Below are positions 15,959-24,531 of a stretch of 64,000 nucleotides of DNA, in pieces. Positions within the stretch are counted from its first letter, which is position 1; every line of letters begins with the position of its first letter. The position numbers and the translations under genes are program-made. The notes under the pieces are model-generated. The model was not told the origin of the DNA and did not search any database. It was given only the letters and a program-made list of their open reading frames with translations. The DNA is from CAZSNT01 sp964607765 (GTDB lineage: Bacteria > Verrucomicrobiota > Lentisphaeria > Oligosphaerales > JABHEG01). Location of the stretch: contig CAZSNT010000025.1 in NCBI GenBank assembly GCA_964607765.1, positions 17,543 through 81,542 on the forward strand, read 5' to 3'.

Positions 15959-17176
15959 TCAGTTAGTGTTCTTGCTCTTGAGCAGATCCTCGATGCGCTT
16001 GTCCGCCTCGGGGGTAACAGCAGAAGGCGGCGGCTCGGGCTCCGCGGAGACTTCGCTTTCGGGCGTCGGTGCTGCGGCAAGGCTGGCAAGCCGGGCTTTG
16101 TCGACAGCAGCGGCCTTCGCCGCCTCGGCCGCCTCTTCGGCCAGAGATTCCTCCGATTGCTCCTCGTCCGAGGCCCCGCTTCCCTTCAGGGCCTCGAGCA
16201 GGGCCTGCGTCCGCGCCGTGTCCTCGGCTTCGGTCGATTCGTCGTCACCGCGCAGGTACTCCGCGATCGCGCCGCCCGCCTGTGCGCCGGCCGTGGCGAC
16301 GCTCGCCTCTCTGGCTTTCCGGACGACGTCCAGGAAGAAATCTTCCAGATTCATCGTCGGGTGGTCGACCTGCACGTCCTGGTCCGGGAAGTGCTCTCTG
16401 ATCACATCCACCACCTTCGCCGTAAGTTCCTCATCCAGCCGCGGCGCAACGATGCGCGTCTGGTCCGCGACGGTCAGCACCTCCTGCAGGCTGCCCTGTG
16501 TCCGGACTTTGCCGCCGTAAAGCACGACGATCTCGTCGCACACGTCCTCCACATCCGACAACAGGTGACTGCAGAGCACGACCGTCTTGCCACGCGTCGC
16601 CAAAAGCCGGATCACATCCTTCACCTCCCGACAACCGATCGGGTCCAGGCCCGACGTGGGCTCGTCAAGGATGACCAAGTCCGGGTCGTTGACCAAGGCC
16701 TGGGCCAGACCAATCCGGCGCGCCATGCCCTTGGAGAACTCGCCGACCGGCCGGCTGCTTGAGTTGCTGAGGCCGACCATCTCGAGCAGTTGCTCGCCGC
16801 GGCGGCGGCGCTCGTCCGCAGGCAGGCCGAACAGCGCGCCGAAAAAGTCGAGCGTCTCCGCTGCAGTCAGGTACGGATAGAGGTATGATTCCTCCGGCAG
16901 GTAACCGATCCGACGCTTGATGGTGACATTCCGCGGCGACTCGTTCAGAACGCGAATGGTGCCGCGGGTCGGATAGAGAAGTCCCAAAACGAGCTTGACC
17001 GTCGTTGACTTCCCGGAACCGTTCGGGCCAAGCAACCCGAACACCTGGCCGCGCTTCACGTCCAGATCGATACCGTTCAGGGCGTGGGCTTTGGGGCGCC
17101 CCCAGAAGTCCTTGAAGACCTTGGTCAGGCCCTTTGCCGTCACGATGGAGTCTGCTTGCGCTGTCGCGGCTACCAT
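15959..17176 (-). CDS. ABC transporter ATP-binding protein with long C-terminal extension
   Basis: The 405-aa protein has a complete ABC ATPase domain: Walker A GPNGSGKST (residues 50-58), a Q-loop region with GYLPEESYLYPYLTAAETL, the signature GEFSKGMARRIGLAQAL, Walker B LVILDEPTSGLDPIG and the H-loop in VVLCSHLLSDVEDV. It belongs to the DRA/CcmA-like subgroup that pairs with ABC-2 type permeases. No permease is adjacent, so the partner must lie elsewhere. The C-terminal 100 residues are acidic and Ala-rich, with a possible coiled coil, and are not part of the standard ATPase. It is fifth in the minus-strand operon, 26 bp after the P-type ATPase. Confidence 0.92.
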   Translation of the reverse strand: MVAATAQADSIVTAKGLTKVFKDFWGRPKAHALNGIDLDVKRGQVFGLLGPNGSGKSTTVKLVLGLLYPTRGTIRVLNESPRNVTIKRRIGYLPEESYLYPYLTAAETLDFFGALFGLPADERRRRGEQLLEMVGLSNSSSRPVGEFSKGMARRIGLAQALVNDPDLVILDEPTSGLDPIGCREVKDVIRLLATRGKTVVLCSHLLSDVEDVCDEIVVLYGGKVRTQGSLQEVLTVADQTRIVAPRLDEELTAKVVDVIREHFPDQDVQVDHPTMNLEDFFLDVVRKAREASVATAGAQAGGAIAEYLRGDDESTEAEDTARTQALLEALKGSGASDEEQSEESLAEEAAEAAKAAAVDKARLASLAAAPTPESEVSAEPEPPPSAVTPEADKRIEDLLKSKNTN

Positions 17177-17202
17177 GGGTTCACCGTAGGTTTCTGGGCC
17201 TC

Positions 17203-19182
17203 TCAGTCAGCGGAGACAGCCTTCTCGGCGGCAACAGTGAGGTGTTCGCCTGCCCGCACCAGGCGCGCGCTGTTGAAGATGATCAGCAACGTGCCGGCAC
17301 TGTGCAGAATCGCCGCGATGACGGGTGTGACGATCCCGATCGTTGACAGATAGAGCCCGGTGACAATGAACCCGAGCCCGATCAGGAGGTTCTCGTTGAT
17401 CAGGAGCCGGCCGCGCCGGGAGAGCCAGATCAGGAACGGGATGCGGCGCAGGTCGTTGTTCATCAGCGCAATCGACGCGCTCTGAACGGCCACGTCACTG
17501 CCGATCGCCCCCATGGCAATACCGATATCGCCCGCAGCCAGGGCGGGCGCGTCATTCACGCCGTCGCCCACGACCGCAACAATGCCTTGCTCCGACTTCA
17601 GGTCCTCCACGAACTCGACCTTCTCGTGGGGCAGGCAGCCGGCACGAATCTCAGACACGCCGATCTTCTCGCCGACCAGTGTGGCAACCGCTTCGTTGTC
17701 GCCGGTGAACATGCAGCAGCGCCGGATACCCAGCTGCCGCACTTCGTCGATCGCTTCCTTGGCCACCGGGCGGATTGCATCACGCAGCCCAATCCAGCCC
17801 AGCACCTTCTCGCCTTTCGCGACAAACACGATGCTGGCCCCGACGCTGTCCGGCTGGGCCAGTGTCTCGGTCATGCTCGAGGTGTCAATGCCGCACTCCT
17901 GCAGCCACGACTCACGGCCGACTCGGAACACGTCCGTGCCGAAGGTGGCCTCCACGCCCCGACCGGTCACCTCGGTATAGGCTTGCGGGTGGTCCCACTC
18001 GACTCCCGCCTCATCGGCAAGCCGACGCATGGCCTGGGCCGCGGGATGGTTGCTGTGAGATTCGGTCGATGTCGCGGCCAGCAACAGCTCGGAGAGCTCC
18101 ACGTCGGGGGCCGGCTGCAGCCTGGCCACCTCCAGATTCCCTTCGGTCAGCGTGCCTGTCTTGTCGAAGACAATGGCCCGGATCTTGGCGGCCAGTTCAA
18201 TGTGCGAAACGTCCTTGATCAGGATGCCCAGGCGCGCCGCCGCCGCAATGGCAGCGATCACTGCAGACGGCGTAGCAATGACCAGCGCACAAGGGCAGGA
18301 CATGACCAGCACGGCAATGACACGGTTCAGCTCGCGTGTGAAGACCCAGACCAAGGCGGCGATCATCAACACGGTCGGTGTGTAGTACACCACGTACCGG
18401 TCAATCATGCGCATGATGGGCAGCTTCGACTTCTCAGCCGCAACGATCAGATCCCGGACCTTGCCCAGCGTGGTGTCGGCGCCAACCCGGGTCACTTTCA
18501 CGTCTACCAGGCCGGTCAGGTTCTGCGTGCCGGCGTATACATCGTCGTCGAGCTGCTTATCCACGGGCAGTGATTCACCCGTGATCGATGCCTGGTTGAC
18601 TGTACTCGTGCCGTTGACAATGGTCCCGTCAGCCGGGAAGTTCTCGCCCGGGCGGACGCGAAAGACATGTCCGACCTCCAGCTCGAGGGCGTCCACATCC
18701 ACCTCGCCGTCGTCTGTGATCCGGCGCGCGCGGCGCGGCGTCAACCGCACCAGTGCCTCGATGCTGGCTTCCGCGCCGATGGCGGTCTTGCGCTCGATCG
18801 TGATGGTCAGCAGCATGAAGAACGCCACCGCCCCCGCCGTCCGGTAATCCCGCTGCGCAAAGGCAGCGATCAAGGCGAGGGCCACCAGCTCGTTCATGTA
18901 GACCTTGCCCTGCCACAGATCACGAACGGCCGAAATGAAAATCGGCACTCCCAGGATGAGCGCGCCCACGATGGCACTCAGCTCGATGGCGAACGGATCG
19001 ACATAGGCCGAGAACAGCGCCTTCGAGATATAGGAATTAAGCACCAGTATGCCGCCGAAAATGGCGAGGCCGAGTCGCAGAGACTCGTCGTGAGCGTGGT
19101 TATGGCCGCAGGCCGGGCAACCGCCCTCGTCGTGAGGCGCAGCGCTGCCGGAAACCTGGTCACCAACCTTGTCGATCAGCAT
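17203..19182 (-). CDS. Heavy-metal P1B-type ATPase
   Basis: The 659-aa pump couples ATP hydrolysis to metal export. Visible are a short His/Cys-rich N-terminus (GCPACGHNHAHDE) instead of a full HMA domain, the actuator loop with ITGESLPVDKQ, the transmembrane metal site SCPCALVIATP (Cys296 and Cys298), the phosphorylation site DKTGTL (Asp340), an HP-type NHPAAQAM motif, and the hinge GDGVNDAPAL. The CPC site and the last segment AILHSAGTLLIIFNSARL suggest the Zn/Cd/Pb or related group; metal choice is uncertain. AGGAG precedes the ATG. The gene follows the SPFH genes by 20 bp, so metal export is probably functionally tied to that membrane microdomain complex. Confidence 0.93.
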   Translation of the reverse strand: MLIDKVGDQVSGSAAPHDEGGCPACGHNHAHDESLRLGLAIFGGILVLNSYISKALFSAYVDPFAIELSAIVGALILGVPIFISAVRDLWQGKVYMNELVALALIAAFAQRDYRTAGAVAFFMLLTITIERKTAIGAEASIEALVRLTPRRARRITDDGEVDVDALELEVGHVFRVRPGENFPADGTIVNGTSTVNQASITGESLPVDKQLDDDVYAGTQNLTGLVDVKVTRVGADTTLGKVRDLIVAAEKSKLPIMRMIDRYVVYYTPTVLMIAALVWVFTRELNRVIAVLVMSCPCALVIATPSAVIAAIAAAARLGILIKDVSHIELAAKIRAIVFDKTGTLTEGNLEVARLQPAPDVELSELLLAATSTESHSNHPAAQAMRRLADEAGVEWDHPQAYTEVTGRGVEATFGTDVFRVGRESWLQECGIDTSSMTETLAQPDSVGASIVFVAKGEKVLGWIGLRDAIRPVAKEAIDEVRQLGIRRCCMFTGDNEAVATLVGEKIGVSEIRAGCLPHEKVEFVEDLKSEQGIVAVVGDGVNDAPALAAGDIGIAMGAIGSDVAVQSASIALMNNDLRRIPFLIWLSRRGRLLINENLLIGLGFIVTGLYLSTIGIVTPVIAAILHSAGTLLIIFNSARLVRAGEHLTVAAEKAVSAD

Positions 19183-19202
19183 AGTCGCTCCTGTTCGCTG
19201 AA

Positions 19203-20408
19203 CTACTCGTCAGAATGGTCGTCGCCGTGCTCGGTCGTCGGTCTCGGCTTCTTCGGTTCGGGGCCCAGACGGAGGCGTATCTCTTGGCGCCCGCCCTTCT
19301 TGGCGTGGACGATCCACTTGTCCTCCACCCTGCCCAACACCTCGCGGATCACGTCTTGGTGCAATGCAACCAGCATGCTCTCCGGGTGCTTCTCGTACTC
19401 AGCCAGGACTTTCTTGAAGTACCCTGCATCGGCCTTGACCGACTCGACGGTCCGCGTCTTGTAAGCACGCGCTTCAGCAACGATCCGGGAGGCTTCCCCT
19501 TCAGCACCGGGCAGAACGCGTCTCTCGTAGGCGTGCGCTTCCTCGCGGGCGGTCTGCGCCTCCACGGCAGCATCGACCACTTCCCGGAATGCGCCCTGCA
19601 CAGACACAGGCGGCTGTATCTCGAACAAGCTCACCTGCTGCACCTCAATGCCGAGATCCAGCTGCGTTAACAGGCTGTTGACGCGGCGACGTACGGCACC
19701 GGACAGCGACTCACCCACAGCAGTGCCGCCCTCAACTCTCGACAGCGACCACACACTCTCGACCGGCCACGCGCCGACCTCTGCCAGCACAGACTGCGAC
19801 AGAGCGTTCTGGATAGCGCGTTCGGCTCCGCGCGGGCGCTCCGGCACCCCCGGCGCCGCGGGTCTGGCGTCGGCGCCTCGCTCCCCCTCGCTGTCGTCGA
19901 AGAACGCGAGGTAGTAACGTTTCGCGTCCGTCACACGGTAGGTCAACGTCCAGATCATATGCATGATGTTGAAGTCGCCCGTAACCACGTAACCGTCGGT
20001 ACCCGGCACCAACCCCGCGCCGCCGGTCGCGTCTTCCTCTGCGGGGTCCATGGCATCAATGACGTTCGGGTCTTTGTTCGGCCAGAACGTCGTGGCCGTG
20101 CTCAGCGTGATGGAGCGTTGCGCCGGCACGCGCTTGACCCGGTCAATCGGGTAAGGCCAAGCCCAGTACCACTTGCCGCTGGTCAGGATTTCCTGACCGT
20201 CCTTGGTGGTCAGCTTCCCGAACCGGAACAGCATCGCTTCCTCGTGCTCCCTGACGTAGAACACGCCGCTGAGCAGGAGATACGCGAAGCTGAGCACGAT
20301 CAGGATACGAAGACAGAAAAACAGGATTCGCAACGTCTGAACAAGGGCCTGAAGCCCCTGACCTACGTCCGATAACTCCGTTCCCTGGTGTTGAGTCCCG
20401 CTGCTCAT
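19203..20408 (-). CDS. SPFH/band-7 protein, HflK-like
   Basis: The 401-aa product has one N-terminal transmembrane segment (about residues 28-50) and a band-7 domain starting YVREHEEAMLFRFGKLT, with PYPIDRVKRVPAQRSITL and the C-terminal helical Ala/Glu region (REEAHAYERRVLPGAEGEASRIV) that forms SPFH oligomers. HflK/HflC form a cage around FtsH in E. coli. Compared with HflK, an insertion around residues 105-190 rich in Asp and Gly is present. Its start overlaps the stop of the previous SPFH gene (ATGA), implying a stoichiometric partner. The C-terminus is charged and His/Asp-rich (EHGDDHSDE). Confidence 0.88.
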   Translation of the reverse strand: MSSGTQHQGTELSDVGQGLQALVQTLRILFFCLRILIVLSFAYLLLSGVFYVREHEEAMLFRFGKLTTKDGQEILTSGKWYWAWPYPIDRVKRVPAQRSITLSTATTFWPNKDPNVIDAMDPAEEDATGGAGLVPGTDGYVVTGDFNIMHMIWTLTYRVTDAKRYYLAFFDDSEGERGADARPAAPGVPERPRGAERAIQNALSQSVLAEVGAWPVESVWSLSRVEGGTAVGESLSGAVRRRVNSLLTQLDLGIEVQQVSLFEIQPPVSVQGAFREVVDAAVEAQTAREEAHAYERRVLPGAEGEASRIVAEARAYKTRTVESVKADAGYFKKVLAEYEKHPESMLVALHQDVIREVLGRVEDKWIVHAKKGGRQEIRLRLGPEPKKPRPTTEHGDDHSDE

Positions 20409-21472
20409 TGATTGGGCTCCCTCTCAACCTTGCCCTTGCCTGCCGAACCCGACACTGCCGAATCCAGGTCCGTGGCGCCCGGCAGCAGCAGATCGTACGG
20501 CGGCGTCTGCGTGTCAACGATGATGGTCGTCTTCTCCGAAAGCGTCCTGCGCAGCGACGACAGCTTCCGCAGGAACGCGGCCAGCTCCGGGTTCTTGCTG
20601 AACGCGGCATAGTGTCCGGCCGCTATCTGATCGCCCTCGGCACGAATGCCTTCCGCCTTGCCTGCGGCCTCCGCCAGCAACTCCTCCTTCTTCAGGTCGG
20701 CGTCGGCGCGGATCGTCTTGGCGTCCCGGTCGCCTTGCGCACGCAGCTCAGCCGACTTGCGGCTCCGTTCAGCCTTCATACGCGCAAAGACCTTGGTTGA
20801 CACGGTTTCCGGAAAACCCAGGTGTTTGAAGCCCAAGTGCCGCACATCGATGCCGTACTTGCGCTTGGCGATGTCGCGCACACCGACAATGCGCACGTCA
20901 TCGGCGGGCGTGCCCGGGTCGTTGCTCTCATCGACGCCGTTCAGAATCTCGCTCTCGATCTGCTCCAACTTGACTTGGCTGGCGTCCACATTGATCAGCT
21001 CGGTCAGTCTGTGGCGGCCCAGAACGATGTTGCGGCTGTTGCGCACCACGTCGTCCAGCTTCTTCTCGGCCTCGGCCGTCGTGCCCACGCTCTTCAGGAA
21101 CAGGCCGGGATTCTCGTGGTCAATGCGCCACAACACGTAAGTTGTCACCACGACCTGGTAGTCGTCCGCGGTCTGGATCTGTTCCACCTGCCCCTTCTGC
21201 AATTCGTAGCATTGCAGCCGGTTGTCCTGCCGCCAGACCGTCTCGATGGGATACGGCCACTTCAGGTGCAGGCCGGCATCATAGACCTTCACGGGGCCGT
21301 CGGCGCCGCCGGACCGGCGCGGACTGCCGAATCGCAACACGATGGCACAGTCCGTCTGCTTGACGTCAAACGTGATGAGCGCCGCCAGGAAAATGCCTGC
21401 GACCAGAAACCCCAGCACAACGATCGGCCAGTGCTGTATCAAGGTGCGCTTGCCCGTAAAACCTTCACTCAT
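20405..21472 (-). CDS. SPFH/band-7 protein, HflC-like
   Basis: The 355-aa protein has one transmembrane segment (about residues 15-35), then a band-7 domain: VKQTDCAIVLRFGSPRR, LHLKWPYPIETVWRQDNRLQCYE, a YGIDVRHLGFKHLGFPETVSTKVFARMKAERSRKSAELRAQG stretch matching HflC, and a helical oligomerisation region. Such proteins are anchored in the cytoplasmic membrane and organise proteases or lipid domains. GGAGGG lies 7 nt before the ATG. Overlap with the HflK-like gene and the 116-bp gap from the upstream large SPFH gene support one operon. Confidence 0.9.
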   Translation of the reverse strand: MSEGFTGKRTLIQHWPIVVLGFLVAGIFLAALITFDVKQTDCAIVLRFGSPRRSGGADGPVKVYDAGLHLKWPYPIETVWRQDNRLQCYELQKGQVEQIQTADDYQVVVTTYVLWRIDHENPGLFLKSVGTTAEAEKKLDDVVRNSRNIVLGRHRLTELINVDASQVKLEQIESEILNGVDESNDPGTPADDVRIVGVRDIAKRKYGIDVRHLGFKHLGFPETVSTKVFARMKAERSRKSAELRAQGDRDAKTIRADADLKKEELLAEAAGKAEGIRAEGDQIAAGHYAAFSKNPELAAFLRKLSSLRRTLSEKTTIIVDTQTPPYDLLLPGATDLDSAVSGSAGKGKVEREPNQ

Positions 21473-21588
21473 CGTCGATCCCTCCGCTGCTTTTCCAATG
21501 CGCCGTGCGCGACGCTCTGCAGACTATCTTCACACTCTCACGCTTCACGAATAACGACCAAAGAGTAACAACTGATCAGGAACGGCCC

Positions 21589-23553
21589 TCACAGCTCCGT
21601 CCGGTCCAGATCAAGATCGCGCAGGTCCGGACGCAGCTTCTTCTGCAGATCGATCTCGTAGACCTCGGTGCCTTCCTTTGTGCCGACAACGAACTTGCGC
21701 ACAAGCATGCCCTCGCGTTCGAGCACGTCCAGGAAGCTGCGCAACACGAACAGTTTCGGCGCCGCGTCGAACGCGGCCAGTTGCTTGTCAAAACGCTCCG
21801 CCTCCGCGCCGGACACCCGCACGCGCCCATTCCTGTAGGCCGCCGCGTCGGACAGCACGCCCACCTTTTCGGCGTGAGCGCCCAACACGGTCTCAATCGC
21901 GTATTGCTCCGCGTTCATGACCTTCTCGTCGCGCTCTTCCATGGCGGCCACAACTTCATCGAACGCCTCGCCCACTTTCACGGGCGGGTGAAGTCCCTGC
22001 AGGCCGATGAACACAACCTGCACGCCCAGCTTCAACTCGTCCGCCGCATCCTGAATCCGCCGTTGCAGAATGCCGCTGCTGCGCGCCCGGCCCGTTGTCA
22101 GGATATCGAAGAAATCCACATTGGCCAGGTAACGCACCACTTCGCGCGTCGCCACCCGTTTGAGCGTGGCCAGGGCGTCGCGGTGTCCGTAGGCATAGTC
22201 GTAGAGGTTACTGACTTTGAAGTAGAGCGGGATACTGGCGGACAGGAAATAGACGCTGACCGGAAGCGGCTCAGTCGACTCGATGCCGGTCTCGCCCTCG
22301 TCCATGGTGTAAGTGGGCGCGCTCGCCACGACAAAGTCGAACTCTTTCTTGTGGTGGGTCTTGGTCCAGACCACGACCCGGCCCGTGGGATCGCCCTGCA
22401 TCTCTCCCATCTCGGGATCGAGCTCTTCCGCGTGTTCGTCCTCGCCCTCACCCTCGTGGCCTTCCGGGATGTAGCCGATCGGAATCTCCTGAACGCGCTC
22501 CACCGGGAACTTGTAGATGCGGGCCAACGGTGCGGGCAGTTTGAAGTGCAGGCCCGGAGTCAGCGGCTCACGGCTCACCACCCGGCCGAAACGTTCGCGA
22601 ATCCCGTTCTCCTCCGTGTTCACCACGATCAGGCACGTCTGCAGCCACAGCGCGGCAGCCATCACAATGGCGAAGGGCACAACGGTCCGCTCCAGGAACC
22701 GGTAGAACCACACCTCCGAGACCTGGAAGCCGAACTGGTAGTCCAGCGAAGCCGCCACATTCCGTGCCAGGCCGCCGGGCTCGGTAAACAACGCGAGCAG
22801 CCGGCTCTCGTACAGCGGGCGTTCCTCCTCACCCGGGCTGCGGGGACGGTAGAACTCGATGATGAAATTGGTGATCAGCTCCGCGCCGAGCACAATCAGC
22901 AGGCCCATTGCGACTTTCGCGAAGCGCGGGTCGACTGTCGCCGGCGAGTCGAGAACGCCTTCGCCAACCAAGGCAATCCCGGCCAGCAGGAAAAGCAGAC
23001 CATTCAGGAACATCAACGCGCCGCAGGGGCGAATCCAACGGCAGTCCCGTTCGCGCGAAACGCCGACGAAATAGCTCCCGCTGATCACGGCGGCCAGGAA
23101 GAACGTGAATGCCATCGACGCGTAGGGAAGCGGCCGTTCCGCCACCGGCAGCGTCAGGGCGCTGTTCCACTTCGACCACACCACCACACCCGAAGCCACG
23201 AGCGCAACGCCGAGAAGCACAGTAAACGCAGGCACGAGGTACTTCACATAGTGCTCGCTGGCGCGCGCCGCGAGCTTGACAGCGTCATCGCCCTCGTCAA
23301 ATAGCTCAGTGCCCGCGTGAACACGCCCATGCTCGACCGATTCGAGTGCCTCCTCCGCCTGACGCCGCGCCAGACGCAGACGCCCCGCAGAAACCACCGC
23401 AGCAAGGCAGAGCGCGCCGCTGGCAAGAACCACCGGCACACACGCCGAACACGTGACGACTTTGCTGAGCAACACCGCCGTCACCAGGAAAAAAAGCCCG
23501 ATCAGCGAAGCAATCCAAGCCAGCTTCTCGGGTCTCGTGGTAGCATCCGTCAT
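21589..23553 (-). CDS. Polytopic membrane protein with SPFH/band-7 domain
   Basis: The 654-aa protein is unusual: about six or seven hydrophobic segments occupy residues 10-320 (for example IASLIGLFFLVTAVLL, YLVPAFTVLLGVALVASGVV, FVIVMAA-like FAIVMAAALWLQTCLIV), followed by a band-7 domain that begins VVNTEENGIRERFGRVV and includes PGLHFKLPAPLARIYKFPVERVQEI. An acidic loop (HEGEGEDEHAEELDPE) interrupts it. HflK-like C-terminal helices follow. It is the first gene of the operon, so a three-member SPFH assembly with a membrane-embedded subunit is likely. I do not know a named family with this exact layout. Confidence 0.8.
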   Translation of the reverse strand: MTDATTRPEKLAWIASLIGLFFLVTAVLLSKVVTCSACVPVVLASGALCLAAVVSAGRLRLARRQAEEALESVEHGRVHAGTELFDEGDDAVKLAARASEHYVKYLVPAFTVLLGVALVASGVVVWSKWNSALTLPVAERPLPYASMAFTFFLAAVISGSYFVGVSRERDCRWIRPCGALMFLNGLLFLLAGIALVGEGVLDSPATVDPRFAKVAMGLLIVLGAELITNFIIEFYRPRSPGEEERPLYESRLLALFTEPGGLARNVAASLDYQFGFQVSEVWFYRFLERTVVPFAIVMAAALWLQTCLIVVNTEENGIRERFGRVVSREPLTPGLHFKLPAPLARIYKFPVERVQEIPIGYIPEGHEGEGEDEHAEELDPEMGEMQGDPTGRVVVWTKTHHKKEFDFVVASAPTYTMDEGETGIESTEPLPVSVYFLSASIPLYFKVSNLYDYAYGHRDALATLKRVATREVVRYLANVDFFDILTTGRARSSGILQRRIQDAADELKLGVQVVFIGLQGLHPPVKVGEAFDEVVAAMEERDEKVMNAEQYAIETVLGAHAEKVGVLSDAAAYRNGRVRVSGAEAERFDKQLAAFDAAPKLFVLRSFLDVLEREGMLVRKFVVGTKEGTEVYEIDLQKKLRPDLRDLDLDRTEL

Positions 23554-23648
23554 ATTCGCATGCCCTTTGCTGCCTGCGTCGAGCAGTAACGCGCCTCGCG
23601 AACTCCGCCGAAAGCACCGATGCTGCTGTCCATCTCCGAAAGCTAAGA

Positions 23649-23676
23649 AAAATACTCAGATTTCCGCAATTCTCAA
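23649..23676 (-). promoter_or_regulatory. Candidate sigma-70-like promoter of the SPFH operon
   Basis: On the minus strand TTGAGA (complement of 23671-23676) and TATTTT (complement of 23649-23654) are separated by 16 bp, about 95 bp upstream of the first SPFH gene. Matches to the consensus are 5/6 and 4/6. The AT-rich patch stands out in GC-rich sequence. Sequence resemblance only. Confidence 0.35.
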
Positions 23677-23891
23677 GCGGTACCAGACCGAACGCGGGCC
23701 GGACCGCACCGGAAGGCAGCCGACTCGTGCCTGAGAAAGGCCGGCATGCAACGCGTCTGCACAGGCTCTTTACCCGCCTCCCGCCGCTTCGCGCGCGACA
23801 GCTTGAGTAACTGCAGCACCTGATCTGAGACAGCAGACCGCCCCGGATGTTCCACAGCACGCGTGGAGGAGCCTGCCATGGGACTGCCGAG

Positions 23892-23966
23892 CACTGCCAT
23901 CCGTGGGGACACGCCCCTCACCGGACCATCCGTGGGACGGCACTGCCATCCGCGGGGACACGCCCC
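23892..23966. repeat. Imperfect direct repeat in a 530-bp intergenic region
   Basis: The divergent intergenic region 23554-24083 carries two 26-bp copies (23892-23917 and 23941-23966) that differ at one base, with core CCATCCGTGGGGACACGCC, and a partial copy between them (CCATCCGTGGGA). Reading frames through this stretch on both strands merely translate the repeat. Apart from the candidate promoter for the SPFH operon I see no gene in the interval. Confidence 0.75.
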
Positions 23967-24083
23967 CCATACCAGTCCGGGATCAGTTGTGACCACGCAC
24001 TTTGGCAGCAGCCGCATCGTGCCCTTATTGTAACCGTTGAACTGGATGGAGAGTGGGATAAAGAGCCGAGTGAGGAGAGTGAC

Positions 24084-24500
24084 GTGAAGAGCTATCGCAA
24101 GGAACTGTGGTTCGAGGCACGGCGCAGGCGCGAACTGATCAACATAACGGGCGAGGTGGAGCAGTGCCTGCGCGAATCCGGTGTCCGCGAGGGGCTGCTG
24201 CTGTGCAACGCCATGCACATCACCGCGTCCGTGTTCATCAACGACGATGAGAGCGGCCTGCACGCAGACTACGAGAAGTGGCTCGAGAAACTGGCACCCG
24301 AGAAGCCCCACTCGCAGTACGCGCACAACGGCTATGAAGACAACGCGGACGCACACCTGAAGCGCACCGTCATGGGCCGCGAGGTCGTGGTTGCCATTAC
24401 GGACGGACGCCTGGATTTCGGGCCCTGGGAGCAGATCTTCTACGGCGAGTTCGACGGCAAACGCCGCAAACGTGTGCTTGTCAAGATCATCGGGGAATAG
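24084..24500 (+). CDS. yjbQ: YjbQ/UPF0047 family protein
   Basis: The 138-aa protein matches the YjbQ family, small trimeric proteins reported to have weak secondary thiamine-phosphate synthase activity, with physiological role unsettled. Visible marks are ELINITGEVEQCLRESGVREGLLL, NAMHITASVFINDDESG, the His-rich region YAHNGYEDNADAHLKRTVMG, and the end GPWEQIFYGEFDGKRRKRVLVKIIG. GTG 24084 preceded by AGGAGA is the start; the frame remains open for 79 codons upstream through repeat sequence, which is not coding. It stands alone and converges with the HAD-like gene. Confidence 0.9.
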   Translation: MKSYRKELWFEARRRRELINITGEVEQCLRESGVREGLLLCNAMHITASVFINDDESGLHADYEKWLEKLAPEKPHSQYAHNGYEDNADAHLKRTVMGREVVVAITDGRLDFGPWEQIFYGEFDGKRRKRVLVKIIGE

Positions 24501-24531
24501 GCGGGGGGGGCACCACACGCGTCAGCCTGTC

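Noticed and set aside
21505..23304. Plus-strand frame of about 600 codons opposite the large SPFH gene
   Set aside because: It is antisense to a gene with recognisable domains and membrane segments and shows no motif of its own.
23673..24518. Minus-strand frame of 281 codons opposite yjbQ
   Set aside because: yjbQ is well supported on the plus strand; the rest of the frame translates the intergenic repeat at 23892-23966.
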